From contig JAJDVX010000033.1 in the NCBI GenBank assembly GCA_022825895.1, positions 186,001 through 250,000 of the forward strand: a stretch of DNA of 64,000 nt, in the 5' to 3' direction. This document shows positions 58,464-64,000 of this stretch, one piece after another. This DNA comes from Chloroflexota bacterium (GTDB lineage: Bacteria; Chloroflexota; UBA11872). The position numbers and the translations under genes were made by a program. Under the pieces are notes generated by a model. It was not told the origin of the DNA, did no database searches, and saw only the letters and a list, made by a program, of their open reading frames with translations. Positions within the stretch are counted from its first letter, which is position 1. Each line of letters opens with the position of its first letter.

Positions 58464-61400
58464 ATGAGTGACGACACCGCGAACTCAGCGAAGCCGACGT
58501 CCGCTTTCGAGCCATTGCCGGACGAACTGGACTTCCCGTCCATGGAACGGCGGATGCTGGACCGCTGGGCCGCGGAGGACACGTTCAACCGGCTGCGCGA
58601 CAAGAACGCCGACGGCCCCCGCTGGTCGTTCTTCGACGGACCCATCACCGCCAACAACCCGATGGGCGTGCACCACGCCTGGGGCCGCACCTACAAGGAC
58701 GTCTACCAGCGGTACCGCGCCATGCGCGGCTACCACCAGCGCTACCAGAACGGCTTCGACTGCCAGGGGTTGTGGCTGGAAGTGGAAGTCGAGAAGGACC
58801 TGGGCTTCAACTCCAAGCGCGACATCGAGGAATTCGGCCTCGAAGCCTTCGCCGACGCCTGCCGCGAGCGCGTGGAGAAGTTCTCCGGCGTGCAGACGCA
58901 ACAGTCCGTTCGCCTGGGGCAGTGGATGGACTGGGACGACTCCTACTTCACGCACTCCGACACCAACATCGAGCACATCTGGCACTTCCTGCGGCGCTGC
59001 AATGAGCGCGGCTGGATCGCGGCGGCGCAGCGCGCAATGCCCTGGTGCGCCCGCTGTGGCACCGCCCTCTCGCAGCACGAACTGATCGACACGTACGAAG
59101 AAGTCGAGCACGACGCCGTCTACGTGCGCCTGCCCATCCACGGACGCCCCGGCACCTGGCTGCTGATCTGGACCACCACGCCCTGGACCCTGGCGGCCAA
59201 CGTGGCGGCGGCCGTCCATCCCGACCTGACCTACGTCGAGGTGGCGGCGGACGACGGCCGTTACCTCCTGGCCGAAGCCGCGATGCCTGAGGTCTTTGGA
59301 GTCGACGCCGACGTCGTGGCCAGGCGCCAGGGCGCCGACCTCCTCGACCTGACCTACGACGGACCCTTCGATGACCTGCCGGCCGTGCACGGCGTGACAC
59401 ACCGGGTCATCCCCTGGACGGACGTCGGCGCCGACGAGGGCACCGGGGTTGTGCATATCGCGCCGGGCGCCGGTGAGGAGGACTTCCACCTCGGCCAGGA
59501 CCTCGGCCTCGAAGTCCTGGTGCCCATCGACGAGAACGGCGCCTACACCGCCGGCTACGACTGGCTGACCGGCCGCGACGCCCGCGAGGTCGCCGACGAC
59601 GTGGTCGCCGACCTGCGCAAGCGCGGCCTGCTCTATCGCCACCACACCTACACCCACCGCTACCCGCACTGCTGGCGCTGCCAGGAGGAACTGGTGTTCC
59701 GGGTGGACGACGAGTGGTTCATCCGCGCCGACGAAGTTCGCCAGCCCATGCTGGACGCTGCGGCCACCGTCAATTGGACGCCCGAATATGCCGGCGCGCG
59801 CATGGCCGACTGGCTGCGCAACATGGGCGACTGGAACATCTCCCGCCGCCGCTACTGGGGCCTGCCCCTGCCCTTCTACCCCTGCCAGTCCTGCGGGCAC
59901 CTGACCGTGATCGGGTCCAAGGCCCACCTCGAAGAGCGCGCCATCGAGGGCATGGACCAACTGCGCGAGTTGCACCGGCCCTGGATCGACCGCGTGACGA
60001 TCCGCTGCGAGTCCTGCGAGGCGCCAACCAGCCGCATCGATGCGGTCGGCGATGCCTGGCTGGACGCCGGCATCGTGCCCTTCTCAACCCTTGGCTACCT
60101 GCAAAACAGCGCGGAGTTCGAGCACTGGTACCCGGCGGACTTCATCACCGAGATGCGCGAGCAGATCCGGCTCTGGTTCTACTCCATGCTCTTCATGAGC
60201 GTCACCATCCGGAACCAGTCGCCGTACCAGTCCGTCTTCGTCTACGAAAAGCTCAACGACGAAACCGGCCGCGCGATGCACAAGAGCTGGGGCAACGCCA
60301 TTGACTTTGGCGAGGCCGCCGAGCGCATGGGCGCGGACGTGATGCGCTGGCTGTACGCCGGGCACAACCCGCTCTACAACATCAACTTCGGCTACGGCCC
60401 GGCCACCGAAGTCAAGCGCCGCATGCTCACCCTCTGGAACGTCTACTCGTTCTTCGTGACCTACGCCCGCCTGGACGGCTTCGACCCCACCGCGCCGCGC
60501 ATCCCCGTGGCCGAACGACCCGACTTGGACCGCTGGGCGCTCTCCCGCCTGCAAGGCCTCATCGACACCATGACCGCCTCCCTGGACGACTACCTCGTCC
60601 ACCGCGGCGTGCAGGCCGCCCAGGAATTCATCGAGGAGCTGTCCAACTGGTACGTGCGCCGCGGACGCCGCCGGTACTGGAAGTCGGACTCCGACGACGA
60701 CAAGCAGGCCGCCTACCAGACGCTCTACGAACTGCTGACCAGCATGGTGCGGCTGCTGGCCCCGGTCATGCCGTTCTGGACCGACGACATCTACCAGAAC
60801 CTGGTCCGCCGCGCCGACCCCGAGGCGCCGGGCAGCGTCCATCTCACCGACTGGCCCAAGGCCGACGACGCGCTGCGCGACCCGGATCTGGACGCTGCCA
60901 TGGCCCTGGCCCAGCAGGTCGTCCGCGCCGGCCGCGCCGCCCGCAACAGCGCCAACGTCAAGCTCCGGCAGCCGCTGCGCTCGGCCCTGGTGCGGGTCGC
61001 CGACGACGCCGACTGGGACGCCGTGACGGCGCTGCAACCGCACGTCCTCGACGAACTCAACGTCAAGGAACTGCGGCGTATGACCTCCGAGCACGAACTG
61101 GTGGACTACCAGGTGCGCCCCAACTACCGCGCACTCGGCCCGCGCTTCGGCCGCCAGGTCCGCCAGGTCGCCGCCGCGCTGGCCGCGCTGGACGCACCGG
61201 CGGCCGTGCGCGAGCTGGACGAGCTCGGTTCACTCCACATCGAGGTTGACGGAGCTACCGAGACGCTGGAGCCGGGCGATCTGGACGTTCGCCGCACGCC
61301 CCGCGAAGGCTTCGGCGTGGCCGAGCAGGACGGCGTCATCGTCGCCATCGCCACCGACATCGACGACGAACTGGCCCGCGAAGGCCTCGCCCGCGAACTC

Positions 61401-61634
61401 GTCCACGCCACCCAGGGCCTCCGCCGCGACGCCGGCCTCGAAGTCTCAGACCGGATACGGCTCTGGCTCGACGGCCCAACGGCGCTCCACGAAACCCTGG
61501 CCGCACACGAGTCCGAAATCGCCGCCGAGGTCCTCGCCGTGGCGGTCAACGAAGGCGAGCCGCCGGAGCATGCCGCCCAGGCCGCCCCGACCCTCAACGG
61601 TGTTCCCGTAACGGTGCGCCTGGCTCGAACCTGA
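58464..61634 (+). CDS. ileS: Isoleucyl-tRNA synthetase
   Basis: 1056 residues from ATG 58464. Class I synthetase: the HIGH-equivalent is PITANNPMGVHHAWGRTYKD (about 53-72), the CP1 editing domain includes LLIWTTTPWTLAANVAAAV (about 233-251) and DEGTGVVHIAPGAGEEDF, NMGDWNISRRRYWGLPLPF precedes zinc Cys pairs (CQSCGH; CESCEAP), and the KMSKS-equivalent is AMHKSWGN. The anticodon-binding and C-terminal domains follow. The length and the GVHH motif resemble the eukaryotic-like IleRS2 type, which is often mupirocin-resistant (family knowledge, not tested here). Controlled by the upstream T-box. Confidence 0.95.
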   Translation: MSDDTANSAKPTSAFEPLPDELDFPSMERRMLDRWAAEDTFNRLRDKNADGPRWSFFDGPITANNPMGVHHAWGRTYKDVYQRYRAMRGYHQRYQNGFDCQGLWLEVEVEKDLGFNSKRDIEEFGLEAFADACRERVEKFSGVQTQQSVRLGQWMDWDDSYFTHSDTNIEHIWHFLRRCNERGWIAAAQRAMPWCARCGTALSQHELIDTYEEVEHDAVYVRLPIHGRPGTWLLIWTTTPWTLAANVAAAVHPDLTYVEVAADDGRYLLAEAAMPEVFGVDADVVARRQGADLLDLTYDGPFDDLPAVHGVTHRVIPWTDVGADEGTGVVHIAPGAGEEDFHLGQDLGLEVLVPIDENGAYTAGYDWLTGRDAREVADDVVADLRKRGLLYRHHTYTHRYPHCWRCQEELVFRVDDEWFIRADEVRQPMLDAAATVNWTPEYAGARMADWLRNMGDWNISRRRYWGLPLPFYPCQSCGHLTVIGSKAHLEERAIEGMDQLRELHRPWIDRVTIRCESCEAPTSRIDAVGDAWLDAGIVPFSTLGYLQNSAEFEHWYPADFITEMREQIRLWFYSMLFMSVTIRNQSPYQSVFVYEKLNDETGRAMHKSWGNAIDFGEAAERMGADVMRWLYAGHNPLYNINFGYGPATEVKRRMLTLWNVYSFFVTYARLDGFDPTAPRIPVAERPDLDRWALSRLQGLIDTMTASLDDYLVHRGVQAAQEFIEELSNWYVRRGRRRYWKSDSDDDKQAAYQTLYELLTSMVRLLAPVMPFWTDDIYQNLVRRADPEAPGSVHLTDWPKADDALRDPDLDAAMALAQQVVRAGRAARNSANVKLRQPLRSALVRVADDADWDAVTALQPHVLDELNVKELRRMTSEHELVDYQVRPNYRALGPRFGRQVRQVAAALAALDAPAAVRELDELGSLHIEVDGATETLEPGDLDVRRTPREGFGVAEQDGVIVAIATDIDDELAREGLARELVHATQGLRRDAGLEVSDRIRLWLDGPTALHETLAAHESEIAAEVLAVAVNEGEPPEHAAQAAPTLNGVPVTVRLART

Positions 61635-61675
61635 GCTCGGACTGACCGACGCCGAGTAGCTGAGGCTCTTAGGCC

Positions 61676-61945
61676 CTAGCCGAAGAAGCGGTCAACCGCG
61701 ACCGCGATGGCGACTGCGGCAGTCACCGAACCAAGCATCAAGCCGATCATCCACTTGATCAGATCGGCCCGCAGATTGGCAATCTCAGACATCACATCGG
61801 CGCGCAGATTGGCAATTTCCGTCATGACCTCAGCGCGCTGATCGGCGAGGTCTTCCTTGGTCGCGTAGTGCGCGAGGCTGCGGTCCAGTTCCTCGCGCAG
61901 TTCACTACGGGTCAGCGCAGCGGCGCCAACATTGGGGTCGGCCAT
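61676..61945 (-). CDS. Small coiled-coil membrane protein with 11-residue repeats
   Basis: 89 residues from ATG 61945, with GGAGA nine bases upstream. An N-terminal helical part (LTRSELREELDRSLAHYATKE) runs into a coiled coil of near-identical 11-residue units (VMTEIANLRAD, VMSEIANLRAD), then one membrane helix (MIGLMLGSVTAAVAIAVAV) at the C-terminus. This is the layout of DUF1640/CCDC90-like small proteins found beside other genes and in phages. Function unknown. Confidence 0.7.
   Translation of the reverse strand: MADPNVGAAALTRSELREELDRSLAHYATKEDLADQRAEVMTEIANLRADVMSEIANLRADLIKWMIGLMLGSVTAAVAIAVAVDRFFG
61763..61828. repeat. 33-bp tandem repeat inside the coiled-coil gene
   Basis: Units 61763-61795 and 61796-61828 share ATCGG then CGCAGATTGGCAAT and encode the two 11-residue coiled-coil repeats on the minus strand. 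A degenerate third copy follows. Unit number could vary between strains. Confidence 0.7.
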
Positions 61946-62078
61946 TCGGACGTGTCTCCAAGTGAAGGTTGAAGTGTTGTTAGGCCGCCCGTAAGGCAAT
62001 TCTAACAGTCGACCGCAGGTCTCTCCGGCGGGTCGTTCCGGCCGCCCACCCAAGAGGAAGCTGTACGCCAACTCGCGC

Positions 62079-62411
62079 CTACTCCGCGAATGCCACCTCC
62101 ACCATCCCGTCTGTCACCCGCACCTTGTAGCTACGGGTGCGGTAGCCGAAGGGTGGGTTGATCACCCAGCCATCCGTGACGTCGTAAATCCAGCCGTGCA
62201 GCGGGCAGGTGAGCTCACAGCCGACCAGTTGCCCCGATGCCAGCGGGTAGCCGGCGTGCTCGCAGAGGCCGTCCAGGGCGTGGTAGCGCCCGTCCACGTT
62301 GGCGATCACGATTTCGGCCTTGTCCAGGAACACCGACGAAAGCCGCCCCGGCGGCGGCAGCAGCGACTCCGGACCTACGGGTCTGAATTCCGGTTCGTCA
62401 GCCGAGGTCAC
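62079..62411 (-). CDS. Rieske [2Fe-2S] ferredoxin-like protein
   Basis: 110 residues. The cluster-binding motifs are CEH (LCEHAGYPLASG, about 49-60) and CPLHGW (about 69-74), giving C-x-H ... C-x2-H. RLSSVFLDKAEIVIANVDGRYHA and NPPFGYRTRSYKVRVTDG are typical of small soluble Rieske ferredoxins that supply electrons to oxygenases. No oxygenase is adjacent. Its start overlaps the 3' end of the upstream acetyltransferase gene by 14 bases. Confidence 0.9.
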   Translation of the reverse strand: MTSADEPEFRPVGPESLLPPPGRLSSVFLDKAEIVIANVDGRYHALDGLCEHAGYPLASGQLVGCELTCPLHGWIYDVTDGWVINPPFGYRTRSYKVRVTDGMVEVAFAE

Positions 62412-63447
62412 GCCGCATCACCGTCACGTCCACGCGTTGGTCGCCCAGATCCAGGGCGCCCGGTTGCACGACTTCCTCCACAAAGCCCGCCTCGCGCAGC
62501 ACCGCCAGCCGCGCTTCCCCGACCCCGCAGGCCCGGACAGCTCGCACGTCGTTCGCCGCGGCGTCCTCCAGCGCGGCCTCGATCACCGCGCTCGCGCGGT
62601 CCACATAGGCTGGCGCGGCCTGGAACTCCATCGTCGCGTTGGCGGCTACCGGCGCGTGGGTGGGCGCCCACAGGTTGGCCGAGGCCACCAGCCGCCCGCG
62701 GTCGTTAACCAGCACTTTCCAGGCGTTGGCGGGACTGGCGGCATGCCGTGTCATCGAGTTGAAGAACGGTCGCAGGCAGCCGCTGGCCTGCACCGGCGGC
62801 GCGTAGAACATCGCCTCGGTGTAGTCGCGCACGATCCACTCGGCGGGCTCCAGCAGCATCACCAGGCCCGTGTAGGCCCCGATGTCCCCCAACCGGATGT
62901 CGCGGATCACGCCGTCGCCCGCGCGGCCAAAGAAGGTCTCGTCAAACGTGTCCGCGTCCGTCCCCGGCCGCAGCGCGCGATAGGTCAGCCCGTTGTAGTG
63001 CCGGTAACCGTGCTTTTCGTAGATGTGCTGCGCCACCGGGTTCACGGTGCCCAGGTAGCTCACCTGGCCGCCAACCGCCCAGAAGCCGTTGATCGATAGC
63101 TCGGTCAGCCGCTGTGCGATGCCCTTGCCGCGCTGCTCCGGTTCCGTGAACACGAAGCCGTAGCCGCCCATTTCCGGCAGGTCGCGGTCGGTCCCGTGCC
63201 AGGCCGTCCCCACGACCGTCCCGTCGATTCGCCCGACCAGCATCGTGTCGGCCAGGGACGGGTCGTGCGTTCCGGCCAGGAATTCCGCCAGGAACCCGCC
63301 CTCGGTCGGGACCATCCAGGGATCGAACGGGCGGGTCAGAAAGCTGTACACCTCGTGTTGAACGGCGGTCGTGCCGCGTCCTTCACCCGGCCCCAGGACG
63401 CTCGCCACCAGTTCCTCGCCGTTCGGCAGCGCGAATACCTTCTCCAT
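62398..63447 (-). CDS. Tandem GNAT-family acetyltransferase
   Basis: 349 residues from MEKVFALPNGEELVASVLG (63447) with GGAG nine bases upstream; an 18-residue longer frame is possible. The N-terminal GNAT domain (about 30-165) has the acetyl-CoA loop TEPEQRGKGIAQRLTELSI and VGGQVSYLGTVNPVAQHIYEKHGYR. The C-terminal half (about 185-349) looks like a second, degenerate GNAT fold (VIEAALEDAAANDVRAVRAC, LREAGFVEEVV). The acceptor is unknown. It overlaps the Rieske gene by 14 bases and is divergent from the SDR at the right edge. Confidence 0.8.
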   Translation of the reverse strand: MEKVFALPNGEELVASVLGPGEGRGTTAVQHEVYSFLTRPFDPWMVPTEGGFLAEFLAGTHDPSLADTMLVGRIDGTVVGTAWHGTDRDLPEMGGYGFVFTEPEQRGKGIAQRLTELSINGFWAVGGQVSYLGTVNPVAQHIYEKHGYRHYNGLTYRALRPGTDADTFDETFFGRAGDGVIRDIRLGDIGAYTGLVMLLEPAEWIVRDYTEAMFYAPPVQASGCLRPFFNSMTRHAASPANAWKVLVNDRGRLVASANLWAPTHAPVAANATMEFQAAPAYVDRASAVIEAALEDAAANDVRAVRACGVGEARLAVLREAGFVEEVVQPGALDLGDQRVDVTVMRRDLG

Positions 63448-63522
63448 GCCGTCTGATCTCCGGGTGGGCCTTCCTGGGTGCCACAATAGCCGCTCTGACA
63501 CGTGAATGAAGGAGCAGGACGC

Positions 63523-64000
63523 ATGTCGTTACAGGGCAAGGCCGCACTGGTCACCGGCGGCGGAACCGGCGTGGGGCGCGCCACGGCGCTCATGCTCGCC
63601 GAACGGGGCGCCAACGTGGCCGTCAACTACTCGCGCTCGGCCGACGAAGCCGCCCAAACCGCCGCCGACATCCAGGCGCACGGCGTGGAGGGCTTGGCCA
63701 TCCAGGCCGACGTTGCGTCGGATGCCGCGGTCGTGGCCATGGTCGAACAGACCGTCGCTGCCTTCGGCCGCCTGGACATCGTGGTCAACAGCGCCGGCAC
63801 CACGTTCTTCGTCGATTACGACGACCTGGACGGCATGAAGGACGAGTACTGGGACCGCATCCTGGCGGTCAACCTCAAGGGCCCCTTCTTCGTCAGCCGC
63901 GCCGCGGCGCCCCACCTGAAAGCCGGCGGCGACGGCGTCATCGTCAGCATCTCATCCCTGGCCGGCATCACCGGCACCGGCTCCTCCATCGCCTACGCGG
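63523..64000 (+). CDS. Short-chain dehydrogenase/reductase, 3' end outside window
   Basis: ATG 63523 with AAGGAGC eight bases upstream; the open frame runs off the window after 159 codons. QGKAALVTGGGTGVGRATAL (TGGGTGVG cofactor loop), then QADVASDAAVVAMVEQTV, VVNSAGTTFFVDYDD (NxAG motif), VNLKGPFF, and SISSLAGITGTGSSIAYA with the catalytic Ser and the start of the Tyr region. It is probably a FabG-like oxidoreductase. The Tyr-x3-Lys site is just reached at the edge. Substrate unknown. Confidence 0.88.
   Translation, partial: MSLQGKAALVTGGGTGVGRATALMLAERGANVAVNYSRSADEAAQTAADIQAHGVEGLAIQADVASDAAVVAMVEQTVAAFGRLDIVVNSAGTTFFVDYDDLDGMKDEYWDRILAVNLKGPFFVSRAAAPHLKAGGDGVIVSISSLAGITGTGSSIAYA

Noticed and set aside
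62299..63099. Long plus-strand open frame opposite the acetyltransferase gene
   Set aside because: It is antisense to a gene with clear GNAT motifs; the translation is rich in R, H and G with no domain. Many similar long antisense frames across the window were left out for the same reason.
63506..63838. 110-residue frame at the right edge
   Set aside because: It is a shifted frame of the SDR gene starting at 63523, which has a ribosome site and clear SDR motifs but runs off the window.
1..64000. CRISPR arrays, rRNA, tRNA genes, insertion sequences
   Set aside because: No regularly spaced repeats, no rRNA-like or cloverleaf sequence, and no transposase-like gene were seen on either strand.

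Overview
The window is high-GC bacterial chromosome with dense, same-strand gene clusters that often overlap by 1-4 bases. The best guess for the host is the phylum Chloroflexota. The main support is a 1418-residue membrane glycosyltransferase carrying the Chlor_Arch_YYY (DUF2298) region, a family known mainly from Chloroflexi and Archaea. The MEP isoprenoid and HpnC/D/E-Shc hopanoid genes and the T-box leader are compatible with this. No rRNA or tRNA gene is present to confirm it.

Layout. 1-4980 is the end of a phage-like structural cassette (two large virion-type proteins, a tail-fibre-like protein with an H-type lectin end, a small membrane protein). 5068-6074 carries tsaC and an unknown gene. 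6576-13474 is a partner-switching and two-component locus: two STAS proteins, a REC-STAS fusion, a REC-PP2C phosphatase, an RsbW-type anti-sigma kinase, a periplasmic-binding-type sensor protein and a membrane histidine kinase. The last four are translationally coupled. 13494-15786 holds a HAD phosphatase and yvcK. 15821-18743 holds a polyprenyl synthase and dxs. 18860-20632 holds an SDR and hpnH. 20700-24259 is a defence/addiction island (MazEF, a restriction-modification pair, an XRE regulator) lying between hpnH and the hopanoid operon shc-hpnE-hpnD-hpnC (24330-29271).

29625-31939 is gap-pgk with a perfect ParB-binding parS palindrome between the two genes. 31942-40123 (minus strand) runs birA, the giant glycosyltransferase, two small genes and selB. 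40371-50705 contains a small conserved protein, an IrrE-like protease, an FAD oxidase, amt, VapBC, a FabI-like reductase, a Gfo/Idh oxidoreductase, nadD, rsfS and mutS2. 50827-57324 has DUF4389 and LON-domain proteins and two ABC-2 exporter operons with a small redox gene between them. 57480-61634 is a T-box riboswitch controlling alaX-ileS. The right end has a small coiled-coil membrane protein, a Rieske protein, a double GNAT protein and a truncated SDR.

The most striking result is at 53848-54345. This peroxiredoxin-like gene is interrupted by an in-frame TGA exactly where the first cysteine of a W-C-x-x-C active site belongs, and a stem-loop follows at the distance expected of a bacterial SECIS element. 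A full-length selB lies 20 kb away in the same window. I read it as a selenoprotein, not a broken gene. Other notable points are the parS site, the complete sensor-to-partner-switch operon, a DXS lacking the usual His of its DVGHQ motif, and a polyprenyl synthase whose conserved N-terminus has no standard start codon.
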